From NCBI GenBank assembly GCA_009929375.1, contig SAAO01000019.1:1-64000 (forward strand): a stretch of DNA of 64,000 nucleotides, in the 5' to 3' direction. Position numbers and translations under genes: made by a program. Source of the DNA: Bacteroidia bacterium (lineage in GTDB: Bacteria; Bacteroidota; Bacteroidia; Bacteroidales; Paludibacteraceae). Positions 18,100 to 27,145 of this stretch are shown here, piece by piece. The notes beneath the pieces were generated by a model, which had not been told where the DNA came from, did not search any database, and saw nothing but the letters and a program-made list of their open reading frames with translations. How positions within the stretch are numbered: the stretch's first letter is position 1; every line of letters begins with the position of its first letter.

Positions 18100-19449
18100 A
18101 TGCGTAAATCAATTTTGTTTTTACTAATTCTTACATTGCCAATAGCTGCTTTTGCATTTAAAAAGAAAAAAACAGCAGTTATAAAAGATTTATTTCCTGA
18201 CGGTACGGAGATACCTGTATGGTTTCGCAACAACGAGCAAACCGATATCAGTAAGTTAGGAAAAATATATCGCCTTACTGATTATGAGGTTGTAAACGAC
18301 AGTAATCAGATTCAGACAGCTAAAATTCAGGCTGTAATTGACCTTGCTGCTGCCAATGGAGGAGGTGTGGTGCTGGTGCCGAAAGGAATTTACCTGAGTG
18401 GAGCGTTGTTCTTTAAACCAAAGACTCATTTACATATCGAACAAGGCGGAGTGCTGAAAGGCAGCGACGATATCAGCCATTTTCCGGTGCTTATGACCCG
18501 TATCGAAGGGCAGTCGCTGAAATATTTCAGCGCGTTGGTGAATGCTGACGGGCTCGACGGCTTTACAATATCGGGCAGCGGTACTATCAATGGCAATGGC
18601 TTGCGCTATTGGAAAGCCTTTTGGCTGCGTAGGGAGTGGAACCGTCAGTGTACCAATATGGACGAAATGCGTCCGAGGCTTGTGTTCGTGTCTAATAGTA
18701 AAAACGTTCAGATTAGTGGTGTCCACCTGAAGGATTCGCCGTTCTGGACGACACATTTATACAAATGCGAAAATGTGAAACTGCTGAACCTGCGCATTAC
18801 TTCGCCTGCAGCCCCTGTGAAAGCCCCAAGTACCGATGCTGTGGATGTTGACGTGTGCAGCAATGTGCTGATTAAGGACTGCTACATGTCGGTGAACGAC
18901 GACGCCATTGCGCTCAAGGGTGGCAAAGGGCCGTTTGCCGACAAAGATCCAAACAACGGAGGCAACAGAAACATTATTATCGAGAACTGTGTGTTTGGCT
19001 TTTGTCACAGTGCCGTGACTTGCGGCAGCGAATCGATACACAACTATAATATTGTGTTCCGCAATTCGAAAGTAGACAATGCCGAACGCTTGCTGTGGCT
19101 TAAAATGCGACCTGATACTCCTCAGAAGTACGAATATATTGAAGTGAACAATGTGCAGGGAACAGTGCGCAGCCTTATTTATATTAAACCCTGGACACAA
19201 TTCTTTGATTTGAAGGGAGAGAAGGATATCAAAACTTCATCGGCTAATAATATCGCGCTCAAGAACCTGAAGTTCGATTGCCAAATGGTATTCGACATAG
19301 ATAAGTCGGAACAGTACGCGCTGAGTGCTTTTACTTTTGCTGATCTTTATCTGACTGCGAAAGGCAAGGAGGCTATTCACGGGGAGCAGATTGCAGATTT
19401 AGTGCTGAAGAATGTAGTGATTAATGGAAACAAACTAAATCCGCTCTGA
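18100..19449 (+). CDS. Secreted polygalacturonase (GH28)
   Basis: The 449-residue protein has a signal peptide (MRKSILFLLILTLPIAAFAF). It is a right-handed beta-helix of GH28 type: TISGSGTINGNG, SPFWTTHLYKCENV, then the catalytic segment STDAVDVDVCSNV (NTD-like, about 244) and NDDAIALKGG (the DD pair, about 266-267), CHSAVTCGSE (GHG-like, about 308) and LWLKMRPD (RIK-like, about 332-338). GH28 enzymes hydrolyse alpha-1,4-galacturonan or release terminal galacturonate. It completes backbone degradation in the cluster and is followed by a terminator. Confidence 0.92.
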   Translation: MRKSILFLLILTLPIAAFAFKKKKTAVIKDLFPDGTEIPVWFRNNEQTDISKLGKIYRLTDYEVVNDSNQIQTAKIQAVIDLAAANGGGVVLVPKGIYLSGALFFKPKTHLHIEQGGVLKGSDDISHFPVLMTRIEGQSLKYFSALVNADGLDGFTISGSGTINGNGLRYWKAFWLRREWNRQCTNMDEMRPRLVFVSNSKNVQISGVHLKDSPFWTTHLYKCENVKLLNLRITSPAAPVKAPSTDAVDVDVCSNVLIKDCYMSVNDDAIALKGGKGPFADKDPNNGGNRNIIIENCVFGFCHSAVTCGSESIHNYNIVFRNSKVDNAERLLWLKMRPDTPQKYEYIEVNNVQGTVRSLIYIKPWTQFFDLKGEKDIKTSSANNIALKNLKFDCQMVFDIDKSEQYALSAFTFADLYLTAKGKEAIHGEQIADLVLKNVVINGNKLNPL

Positions 19450-19485
19450 AAGCAGTCAGTGTAGTTGTTTTATACCGATATTCCC

Positions 19486-19527
19486 AATCCGCATAGCTGT
19501 TTTTACGAATGGCAATGCGGATTTTTT
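19486..19527 (+). terminator. Terminator closing the pectin cluster
   Basis: AATCCGCAT pairs with ATGCGGATT across a 20-nt loop and is followed by TTTTTT. Confidence 0.8.
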
Positions 19528-19849
19528 AATTATATAATTCATCTGTAGTAGTTTAAAAATTAATACCGTTTCGATTTATAGGCATTTCGCCCACTTCGTT
19601 TGAAATGTTATTTGCTTAATGTCTGGCATTTCTATTGACATAGTCAGCTTCGTTATTCCCACTTTGGAGTTGTTGTTGCGCACATTCGGGTTTGTTTGAT
19701 TCAGATTTAATAAAAGAATAAACCGCGACTGTAGAAAAGGATTCATGACAATCAATCTATCATGAATCTTTCCCGTTTGAAAGAGAATACATCAATTATA
19801 TTCTTTCTATTAAAATCAATTATTAATCGTTATTCAAAAAAAAAGTTTT
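19528..19849. other. AT-rich leader region of the surface-protein locus
   Basis: No ORF or stable RNA fold is evident. The region ends in a poly-A stretch immediately before the ATG, typical of efficiently translated Bacteroidota genes. No clean TTTG/TAnnTTTG pair was found, so the promoter is unassigned. Confidence 0.4.
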
Positions 19850-20530
19850 ATGAAAAAAGTTAGCTTTTTAGTGGCTGTGCTGTTTTGCGGTTTAACAGCG
19901 TTTGGTCAGGCAGTGAAGGACAGAAACGTAGTTCCTGTAGCTGTAAGTTTAAATCAGGTTTTGCGTATGACTGTAACCAATGGTGGTAACATTGAATTCG
20001 TATTCAATACTATCAGCGATTACAAAAACGGTATTTCTGCCCTCAGAGGTGTTGCCGGAGATGACATGTACAAAACTGATTTTACCGTATCTTCTTCTAC
20101 ACGTTGGAAAGTTACTTATGGTGCTGAACAAGCTACATTCCAGGGTACCGACAATCCGTTGAATACTCTTTTGCTTGACAACGTTGGTTTTACTATCGCT
20201 AACAATGGTCTTTACCAGTTCGAAGCTACAGGTGCAGCCAAAGCTACCAATGATGGACGTCGTCTTTTCAGTGCTCCAACCAACAATGCTACTGAAGTTG
20301 CTGCTCTCGAAGCTTATCCTGTTGATCTGATCGAAGACAATGATGATATTGACGAAGCTAACGCTGGTGACGCTGCTGATAACTCATTTACACTTAACTG
20401 GCGTTGTGGTACAGTAGAAGTTGATCCTACAACTCCTATGAATGCCCTTCCACTTATTGAGCAAAATCCTAGCCCTGCTCCTGACCGTTATGTAGTAAAT
20501 GTATTGTTCGATCTTTCTATCGACAACTAA
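19850..20530 (+). CDS. Secreted surface protein, probable major subunit (family unknown to me)
   Basis: The 226-residue protein has a signal peptide (VLFCGLTAFGQ) and then a predicted all-beta domain. It shares with the next gene product an N-terminal motif (MTVTNGGNIEFVFNT versus ITVLNGGNIPFVFNT) and a C-terminal pattern (WRCGTVE...PDRYVVNVLFDL versus YECGKP...PDYYVVEIEFEI). The two are therefore homologous despite low identity between those ends. Its codon use looks optimised for strong expression, and a strong terminator follows. With the usher-like barrel downstream I infer a major structural subunit. No chaperone-usher pilin signature that I can name is present, so function is inferred. 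Confidence 0.6.
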   Translation: MKKVSFLVAVLFCGLTAFGQAVKDRNVVPVAVSLNQVLRMTVTNGGNIEFVFNTISDYKNGISALRGVAGDDMYKTDFTVSSSTRWKVTYGAEQATFQGTDNPLNTLLLDNVGFTIANNGLYQFEATGAAKATNDGRRLFSAPTNNATEVAALEAYPVDLIEDNDDIDEANAGDAADNSFTLNWRCGTVEVDPTTPMNALPLIEQNPSPAPDRYVVNVLFDLSIDN

Positions 20531-20550
20531 TCTACTGTCAAATATCAAAA

Positions 20551-20583
20551 AAAAGTGGGAATGAATTTTTCATTCCCACTTTT
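20551..20583 (+). terminator. Strong terminator between the two subunit genes
   Basis: AAAAGTGGGAATGA pairs perfectly with TCATTCCCACTTTT around a 5-nt loop, 20 bp after the first subunit stop. It should limit read-through into the minor-subunit and barrel genes. Confidence 0.9.
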
Positions 20584-20621
20584 CATGCCTTTTGCACGTG
20601 CCTGACAATCGGCTGATTGTC

Positions 20622-20652
20622 ATTGCATAATGCGATTTTAAGTTTATCTTTG
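20622..20652 (+). promoter_or_regulatory. Promoter for the second subunit and barrel genes
   Basis: ATTG (20622-20625), 19 bp and TATCTTTG (20645-20652) fit the Bacteroidota promoter with one mismatch in the upstream box. The start codon lies 22 bp downstream. Confidence 0.55.
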
Positions 20653-20674
20653 TACCTGAATTCGAAAAATTTTT

Positions 20675-21259
20675 ATGTCCCGGGTTAAATATATAATTCT
20701 TGCAGTGTTTTTGTGTGTACTCTCTTCGGTAACGAAGATGAGTGGCATCATGGCTCAGGAATGGAACTCGGCACGAATTACTGTGTTGAACGGTGGTAAT
20801 ATCCCCTTTGTTTTCAATACACTCGACAGGTTTAGAAAAGGCATTGAGTTGAATAATGCATCCAAATTCGGGATTACGCTTAGCACCAATAATGTTTCCG
20901 GCCACGATCTGACCGGTTTTCAGTTGAACTTCAGAAGTTTTAATATGCAACCTGCTATTCAGGGCGAGGTTTACTCTATCCCGCTCGACAGAGTAAGGGT
21001 GAAAGCTGAAAATGCTCTGGGATTAGAAACCGGGCTCTCACAGGGTTATGTATCATTGAACACCGACTGGATGCCTTTGTTCTCCTACGAGAATCCTTTG
21101 TGGACGGATCTCAGATGGAATACTCATCAGATAAACATTTCGTACGAATGTGGTAAACCTGTGGATATGGGTGGAAATGGTGTGCTCCTTGGAGAATCTC
21201 CTGATTATTATGTGGTTGAAATTGAGTTTGAGATTATCCCAACCGGCACCGGCTTCTAA
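20675..21259 (+). CDS. Secreted protein, probable minor subunit homologous to the upstream protein
   Basis: The 194-residue protein has an N-terminal hydrophobic signal (IILAVFLCVLSSV, cleavage probably near IMAQ). It repeats the NGGNI-FVFNT opening and the Cys-Gly plus PDYYVVEIEFEI ending of the upstream protein, but lacks that protein's acidic, Asn/Asp-rich middle. The start codon lies 22 bp after a promoter -7 box, and the stop is 11 bp before the barrel gene, so this gene and the barrel are co-transcribed. I infer a minor or tip subunit. No named family recognised. Confidence 0.6.
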   Translation: MSRVKYIILAVFLCVLSSVTKMSGIMAQEWNSARITVLNGGNIPFVFNTLDRFRKGIELNNASKFGITLSTNNVSGHDLTGFQLNFRSFNMQPAIQGEVYSIPLDRVRVKAENALGLETGLSQGYVSLNTDWMPLFSYENPLWTDLRWNTHQINISYECGKPVDMGGNGVLLGESPDYYVVEIEFEIIPTGTGF

Positions 21260-21270
21260 CCGGAAAGTGA

Positions 21271-24234
21271 ATGATTCTTTTTGTGAACAGCTTCAAATCC
21301 TACATATTTTCTAGTTGCCGGGTAAGCTTATTAGTACTCGCTCTGGTTCTGTTTACGAATATTCAGAATCTTAGTGCTCAGAATCTCAAATCGGATGTGT
21401 CTCTGGGTTTTGTTGTGGATAGTGCCACTATAAAAGGTTCAGACTTTCATTTCAATACGCTTCGTATCTCAAATCAATCTGCCCGGCCTTACACCGGATC
21501 TTTGCAGTTTTCAGTTCCTGAAGGCTGGCGCGTAATAGCATTTAACACTCCCTATATAACTGTTTTACCCGGCGATACACTCTTTATTCCTTTCAGAGTG
21601 TCGGCTAATCCCAATGCTACAGGAGCAGTGTCATATCTTGTACACGCGACTTTCCGTTCAGGTGAATATTCAATTATGGCAACTTCGTATCTGACAGTGC
21701 CACCTGTCAGTAAATGGGATTTTACATCAACCGGAGCTGCTGCTTTTATTACCGAAAACTATCCTTACAGCAGTTTTAGTTTAAAACTTTCAAACAAGGG
21801 AAATACACCCGAGCTTGTAAGAGTCGACTATAAACTTGGAAAACTTCTTACCTTTCGAAGCGATATCGAAAATCACAGTCTTGTGGAATACGTGTCTCTT
21901 GCCCCATACAAGGATACGCTTATTACCCGTGCAATAGCTTTAAGATCGGATTTGAGTTATTCAGAGAAATTACGATACGGACGAAACTGGAAGGAGTCGT
22001 CGGTTATGCTTACTGCTTCCACCGAAACCGAAAGAAGATCGTCGGAAATTCAGATAAAAAAACTCAGCAGCTCATACGAGCATGCCCGTGCTCAAAGCAG
22101 TAGCCCGCTTAATGTCGATTATAACGTGTATAATCTGATGTCGAATCAGCTTCCGCGTCACAATCTGATGTTTTACGGAAATGTTCTTTTCGACCATAAT
22201 ATTGATGTGCGTTACAACGTGGGTGTGCACAATATGGGTTTTTACGAAGGTGCTCCTTTCGACTTTAACCGACAGTTTGTGTATAATGTGACTTTTGCCG
22301 ATTTACGCAACGAAATACTCTTAAGCTACAATAATCATAGTTTTGGACTGCACTCAATGAGTGGGAGGGGAGTATCCGGTAAATTCAGAATAAACGACCT
22401 TCACAGAGTAAATTATTCTCTTCTCCAGAATCCGTTTACATACGACTGGGGATTCGGAGCCGGATACGATACACGTATCAAAAATGTATCGGTAAATACA
22501 CAATTTACACAGGAAATAAATGCTGTAAACGGGTATCATGCCAGTTCACTTCAGGGAGGTGCCGGTTTTTCGTTCCTGAAATACCATAATGTCAATCTGC
22601 AGTTAATGGGTTCGCTGGCTTCATATCGTCTTGCTCCCGATCGGGATACTACAGCCCTGGGTATGAGTTTCAGGTTTAATTATTCGGTTAAATATAAAAA
22701 CCTCGATCTGAAATTTAATGGAATGAATACTGCGCTCAATAAGATTAAAAATGCAGGTAATCAGCAGTATTATCTCAACGGGTCATATAAGATTAATGAA
22801 AAATTAAGAGCAATTCTTTACGGAAACAGTTTGAGCCATGCCATTACCCGCTATCCTTATAATTTCACAAATGCTAAAACTACAAATTCAACGCAGTATA
22901 TACGCTCGGTTTTAGCTTTTAGCGATGGGATTATCACGTATCAGGCCGGACCGAACTATTTTGGTTCAACGCGTAACAGCATTAATGCAATAACAGGGAA
23001 CAAAACAACTTTCAATACCTATCAACCGGGTTTGTGGGGGTCTGTTTCGTTTCATTTCGATGGCTACAGGTCTGTTTCGCCGAATGTAACCATAGGAAAT
23101 ATGACGGTGAAATATCGTAATTCAAATCCTGCCATTCAGCCCGTTACCATGAATGCCGGACTTGCTTATTCGGTTGGGGTGAATTATTTCGACGACAAAT
23201 TTAAACTGAACGCATATTATTCCTCGGGTAGTGCAGGTGATTTATACCGCGATTTTCAGGTGTACGAACAGCCCACACTTACACGCACTCTGCAGGTTCG
23301 TCCTTCCTACGAAGAGTATTTGTTTAACCGCACAGCAAAAATCAATGCATTTATAAATTACACATATTATTTGCCAAGCGAACGACAAAATGTGGCTTAT
23401 AACATACGTTACGAGCAGTCGTTTAAGAAAAGCTGGTCGGCTTACATAAGCGGACATATATATACGAATTCACGTAAAGATGAAGATGGTGGCCGGCTGA
23501 ACACAATGGATATGAACTTTGTGGCTGGTATCCGGAAATCTTTCGACATTCAGCAACCACGAATCAAATACTACAATCTGACGACAGTTTTCTTTAACGA
23601 CCTGAATGGTGACAGGCTGAAGTCGGATAATGAGCCACCGGTGTCGAACATTCTGGTGAAAATGTCAGGTGCCCGAAACGATTCAGCAAAAGCGATTTCG
23701 CAGGTGCCCGAAATTGAACTTGTGTCGAACGTCAAGGGTGAAATCCGTATTGAAAACCTGCCACAAACCGAATACAAAATGGTTTATCAGCCTATGGTCA
23801 ATTTGCAGAGTTACTACTTCCTGAACGGATCTGAGCAGGCTTATGTGTCCGATAAATCCCGTGTGCTTTATGTGCCACTGGTTGAGAGCTATAAAGTTAC
23901 AGGAAAAGTAAATCTGATTCGTGATCCAAACAGTCGCGAAGGTAAACTCGATCTTGATGGTATCAGAGTAATGGCCACAGCCACAAACGGTGAAGTGTAT
24001 TCGGTACTTACCGACAGATTTGGCAATTATATTCTGAACGTTCCGAATTCCGATAAATATGTTGTGAAAATCTCCAATGTGTTTGGCGAATATTTTACAC
24101 TCGACAAGGATGAGGTTCAGATTCAGTTCGGGGCAAATAAAACCATTAATCTCGATTTTACTTTCGTCGAAAGAAAACGTGAAATTAACTTCAATAACGG
24201 TAATCAGATTTTCAAATTCAATACCTCGGAATAA
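21271..24234 (+). CDS. Usher-like outer-membrane beta-barrel protein
   Basis: The 987-residue protein has a signal peptide (to about residue 36, NLSAQ). An N-terminal Ig-like beta-sandwich follows (about 40-150), with NEW3/PapD-like features such as FSVPEGWRVI and LPGDTLFIPFRVSANPNATG. A second beta-sandwich (about 155-260) precedes a long region of alternating strands rich in Tyr/Asn (about 270-765), read as an outer-membrane barrel. Two C-terminal beta domains follow: an SdrD/Cna-B-like FFNDLNGDRLKSDNEPP (about 773-850) and a carboxypeptidase-regulatory-like RFGNYILNVP (about 875-970). Sandwich-barrel-two-sandwich order is like a fimbrial usher, though no usher motif is evident. It is not a SusC: no plug or TonB box is seen. 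Confidence 0.6.
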   Translation: MILFVNSFKSYIFSSCRVSLLVLALVLFTNIQNLSAQNLKSDVSLGFVVDSATIKGSDFHFNTLRISNQSARPYTGSLQFSVPEGWRVIAFNTPYITVLPGDTLFIPFRVSANPNATGAVSYLVHATFRSGEYSIMATSYLTVPPVSKWDFTSTGAAAFITENYPYSSFSLKLSNKGNTPELVRVDYKLGKLLTFRSDIENHSLVEYVSLAPYKDTLITRAIALRSDLSYSEKLRYGRNWKESSVMLTASTETERRSSEIQIKKLSSSYEHARAQSSSPLNVDYNVYNLMSNQLPRHNLMFYGNVLFDHNIDVRYNVGVHNMGFYEGAPFDFNRQFVYNVTFADLRNEILLSYNNHSFGLHSMSGRGVSGKFRINDLHRVNYSLLQNPFTYDWGFGAGYDTRIKNVSVNTQFTQEINAVNGYHASSLQGGAGFSFLKYHNVNLQLMGSLASYRLAPDRDTTALGMSFRFNYSVKYKNLDLKFNGMNTALNKIKNAGNQQYYLNGSYKINEKLRAILYGNSLSHAITRYPYNFTNAKTTNSTQYIRSVLAFSDGIITYQAGPNYFGSTRNSINAITGNKTTFNTYQPGLWGSVSFHFDGYRSVSPNVTIGNMTVKYRNSNPAIQPVTMNAGLAYSVGVNYFDDKFKLNAYYSSGSAGDLYRDFQVYEQPTLTRTLQVRPSYEEYLFNRTAKINAFINYTYYLPSERQNVAYNIRYEQSFKKSWSAYISGHIYTNSRKDEDGGRLNTMDMNFVAGIRKSFDIQQPRIKYYNLTTVFFNDLNGDRLKSDNEPPVSNILVKMSGARNDSAKAISQVPEIELVSNVKGEIRIENLPQTEYKMVYQPMVNLQSYYFLNGSEQAYVSDKSRVLYVPLVESYKVTGKVNLIRDPNSREGKLDLDGIRVMATATNGEVYSVLTDRFGNYILNVPNSDKYVVKISNVFGEYFTLDKDEVQIQFGANKTINLDFTFVERKREINFNNGNQIFKFNTSE

Positions 24235-24365
24235 GTGGGCTGAGATTACTTACTTCGTTGCTATTCATATTTAATTGTAAAGGCGAGGCTCTTTATTTTG
24301 ATTAAATTTACACTCCTTATCCCGCAAATCTCAAAAAAAAGCGTATTTTTGTCGCCCTGTTTTTT

Positions 24366-25457
24366 ATGCCGATTGACATGACTTATATCCGCCATACATT
24401 CTTATCTCTTCTTTTGCTTGTAAACTTCCTGTGTTTGCAGGCTCAGCCTTCACCCGGATATTACAACAATGCAGTAGGGAAAAAACAAGGCGAGCTTAAA
24501 ACGGCACTGCATGTGATTATCCATCCGCATGCAGCTATTGAGTATTACAGTTCATCCACATATTTTCGTAGTACCGACTGGCATCCAAAAACCGATAGTT
24601 ACCCCAATGGATATTTTTGGGATATGTATTCCAATAATAAAACGACTTCATGGTCTGGATTGAATCGTGAGCACAATATGCCGAAAAGCTGGTTCGGAAT
24701 TGCTTCGGGCGAAGAGAATTCCGAGCCTATCGGAACTGATTTACATAATTTATACCCTTCGGAACGCAACGCAAACAGTGCTAAATCGAACTATGCGCTT
24801 GGCATTGTGGGTGCAAATCCTTCCTTTACCAATGGAGTTGTAAAAGTGGGTAAAAGTGCATATCCGGGTTACAGCGGGACAGTTTTTGAGCCGGCCAACG
24901 AATATAAAGGCGATTTTGCACGTTGTTATATGTATATGGTGACCTGTTATGAGGATTATGCCACTCGCTGGACAAGTACAGGAACTTCAAGTATGCTTGG
25001 AAACAATACTTATCCGACTTTTAAGCCTTATGCCATAAATTTACTTATGGAATGGCACCGAAACGATCCTGTAAGTTCCAAAGAAATAAACCGTAACAAT
25101 GCGGTGGACGAAATTCAGAAAAACCGCAATCCGTTTATTGATTTTCCTGTGCTGGCTGAATATATATGGGGCGAATATCAGGACGAAAAATGGGATGGCA
25201 CTAACAGGGAAGTTGGTAACTTTTATGTATCGTACAAGCAGTCGGAACAAAAATTGTTTATAAATGCTGCTGATCCTGCAGAGGCTTCATTTATAATTTT
25301 CAATACAACAGGAATACGCATTCAGGCAGGTAAACCTGTTGCCTCAGGCTTTATTGATGTATCTTCCCTTCCCAAAGGTCTGTACGTAGCTGTGATTTAT
25401 ACAAAAGGAAAACGCCATGCCGAAAAATTCCTGCATGGCGAATCATATAATTGGTAA
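24366..25457 (+). CDS. Secreted endonuclease I family nuclease with T9SS sorting domain
   Basis: The 363-residue protein has a signal peptide ending near CLQAQ; the ATG at 24378 is an alternative start. The Endonuclease_1 (EndA/NucM) core shows LNREHNMPKSW (about 98-108, His/Asn metal site), GTDLHNLYPSERNANSAKSN (about 123-142) and AINLLMEWHRNDPVS. These are Mg-dependent nucleases acting on DNA and RNA. The last about 75 residues form a T9SS type A sorting domain (FINAADPAEASFIIFNTTG, IDVSSLPKGLYVAVI, EKFL). A -7 box (TATTTTTG, 24344-24351) lies just upstream. Likely role: extracellular DNA degradation for nutrients or biofilm turnover. Confidence 0.9.
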   Translation: MPIDMTYIRHTFLSLLLLVNFLCLQAQPSPGYYNNAVGKKQGELKTALHVIIHPHAAIEYYSSSTYFRSTDWHPKTDSYPNGYFWDMYSNNKTTSWSGLNREHNMPKSWFGIASGEENSEPIGTDLHNLYPSERNANSAKSNYALGIVGANPSFTNGVVKVGKSAYPGYSGTVFEPANEYKGDFARCYMYMVTCYEDYATRWTSTGTSSMLGNNTYPTFKPYAINLLMEWHRNDPVSSKEINRNNAVDEIQKNRNPFIDFPVLAEYIWGEYQDEKWDGTNREVGNFYVSYKQSEQKLFINAADPAEASFIIFNTTGIRIQAGKPVASGFIDVSSLPKGLYVAVIYTKGKRHAEKFLHGESYNW

Positions 25458-25462
25458 ATTTT

Positions 25463-26482
25463 TTACTCCACAATTGTCACCCAACCGTGTGTATCAGGCT
25501 CGTCGCCGTATTGAATACCTCTGAGTTTATGATATAATTTATCGCAAACCGGTCCGGGTTTACCATCTTTAGCAAACACATAACTTTCTTTGGTGTCGAA
25601 ATCGTCGATACGTTCTATCGGGCTGATCACAGCTGCGGTTCCGCATGCTCCGGCTTCTTCAAACGTCGAGAGTTCTTCCACAGGTACGTGACGCTGTTCA
25701 ACTGTCAGCCCCATTTCCTGAGCCAGTACCATCAGACTTTTGTTGGTAATGGAAGGCAGAATTGAACTTGATGCAGGTGTGACGTATGTATTGTTTTTGA
25801 TTCCGAAGAAATTGGCAGCACCACATTCGTCGATGTATTTTTTCTCTTTGGCATCCAGATAAAAGATATTTGAATAACCCAGTTCATGTGCGTGTTCGCC
25901 GGCTACCAGACTGGCTGCATAGTTTCCACCCACTTTGTATTTTCCCATTCCGAGCGGTGCCGAACGGTCGTACTGACGCATAATCACAAAAGGTGTGGTT
26001 TGAAAACCTCCTTTGAAATAAGGACCCACAGGAGTTACAAACACAATAAACATGTATTCGTTGGCTGGTTTTACGCCCACCTGAGCGCCTGTCCCAAATA
26101 AAATGGGACGAATATAAAGCGATGCGCCCGATTCGTATGGTGGAACAAAGCGTTCGTTCATTTTTACAGCTTTCAATACAGCTTCCTGAAATTTTTCAAC
26201 CGGCAGTTTGGCCATCAAAGTTCCATCGCAGGAATCCTGCATACGACGGGCATTTTCGTCCATACGGAAAATACGGATTTTTCCATCTTTACCACGAAAA
26301 GCTTTCAGCCCTTCAAAGGCTTCCTGTCCGTAGTGTAATGCAGTAGCCGCAATGTGAATGTTCAGATATTCAGTGTCGTGTACTTCCAGTTCACCCCAGC
26401 TGCCGTTGCTGTAATGACAACGGATGTTGAAGTCGGCTTTCATATATCCAAAGCCCAAATGTCCCCAGTCTATTTGTTCCAT
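25463..26482 (-). CDS. ilvE: Branched-chain amino acid aminotransferase
   Basis: The 339-residue fold-type IV PLP enzyme transfers the amino group to the keto acids of Leu, Ile and Val. Seen: ALHYGQEAFEGLKAFRG, SLYIRPILFGTG, the PLP lysine in GKYKVGGNYAASL (about residue 185), YIDECGAANFF and the C-terminal ACGTAAVISPI phosphate-binding loop. Length and motifs are typical of the eukaryote-like BCAT group used by Bacteroidota. It is convergent with the nuclease gene, stops being only 5 bp apart. It lies at the end of the aroB to ilvE minus-strand run. Confidence 0.96.
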   Translation of the reverse strand: MEQIDWGHLGFGYMKADFNIRCHYSNGSWGELEVHDTEYLNIHIAATALHYGQEAFEGLKAFRGKDGKIRIFRMDENARRMQDSCDGTLMAKLPVEKFQEAVLKAVKMNERFVPPYESGASLYIRPILFGTGAQVGVKPANEYMFIVFVTPVGPYFKGGFQTTPFVIMRQYDRSAPLGMGKYKVGGNYAASLVAGEHAHELGYSNIFYLDAKEKKYIDECGAANFFGIKNNTYVTPASSSILPSITNKSLMVLAQEMGLTVEQRHVPVEELSTFEEAGACGTAAVISPIERIDDFDTKESYVFAKDGKPGPVCDKLYHKLRGIQYGDEPDTHGWVTIVE

Positions 26483-26518
26483 ATTTGTAGGATTATATTG
26501 TTGTAAATCGTTAGTTCC

Positions 26519-27145
26519 TTATTTGTGCGCAATGACAAGCTGACTTTCGTTTCCCATATTAAAAAGCAGGTCGATAATACTCATATTTGGAATAAACCCA
26601 AACTTAGTTGCAAATACCTGATAATATGACTTAAGCGGGATGGAAGCTTCTTTTTTGGGATGAATAATTTCACGCAAATCAAGTGTTTCTTCGCCCGTTT
26701 GTGGCTCGTAAGTTTCAGTCAGTAAAATTTCAGTTTCAATATCGAGCAACTCCAGTGTTTTGTGAAGCAACTCCATATTAAAGTCCCACAAAAATAGCCA
26801 TTTTTTTTCGAAAAACGGTCGAAAATCATCAGCATAATACTCGAAAAAAGGGCTCGAATTGTAGGCTGCTTCTATCGAACGCCAATGTTGCGTTTGCCAG
26901 TCGCTGTGTTCCGAAATTCTGATGTCGCGAATAAGTGTGTGATTTCGTTTCTCCACCGGAATACTCAGATCCATAATTCCGTTGGTAGTGGCAATCCGGC
27001 AACGCGAACGGTAGGTTTGTTTCTGATAATATTCGTGCTGTTCGATGCAAACCTTACCGGCGGTTTTCAGATATTGAAAATATTCCACCGGAGCAAGGTA
27101 AGCAGTTGAAAACAGAGCACTTTCGGCTTTGTTATTTTGTAGCAT
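26519..27145 (-). CDS. WbqC family protein
   Basis: I chose the start at 27145 (MLQNNKAESALFSTAYLAPVEYF), which overlaps the lepB stop by 14 bp; the track start at 27178 overlaps it further. The protein (208 residues) matches the WbqC-like family (PF08889): AYLAPVEYFQYL, YYQKQTYRSRCRIATTNG and LSIPVEK. WbqC proteins occur in O-antigen or glycan loci, but biochemical function is poorly known. In Bacteroidales it commonly follows lepB, as here, suggesting co-transcription rather than a glycan-specific role. Confidence 0.85.
   Translation of the reverse strand: MLQNNKAESALFSTAYLAPVEYFQYLKTAGKVCIEQHEYYQKQTYRSRCRIATTNGIMDLSIPVEKRNHTLIRDIRISEHSDWQTQHWRSIEAAYNSSPFFEYYADDFRPFFEKKWLFLWDFNMELLHKTLELLDIETEILLTETYEPQTGEETLDLREIIHPKKEASIPLKSYYQVFATKFGFIPNMSIIDLLFNMGNESQLVIAHK

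Noticed and set aside
21271-24234. SusC-like TonB-dependent receptor
   Set aside because: No plug domain, TonB box or SusD partner; the N-terminus is Ig-like and the C-terminus has extra beta domains.
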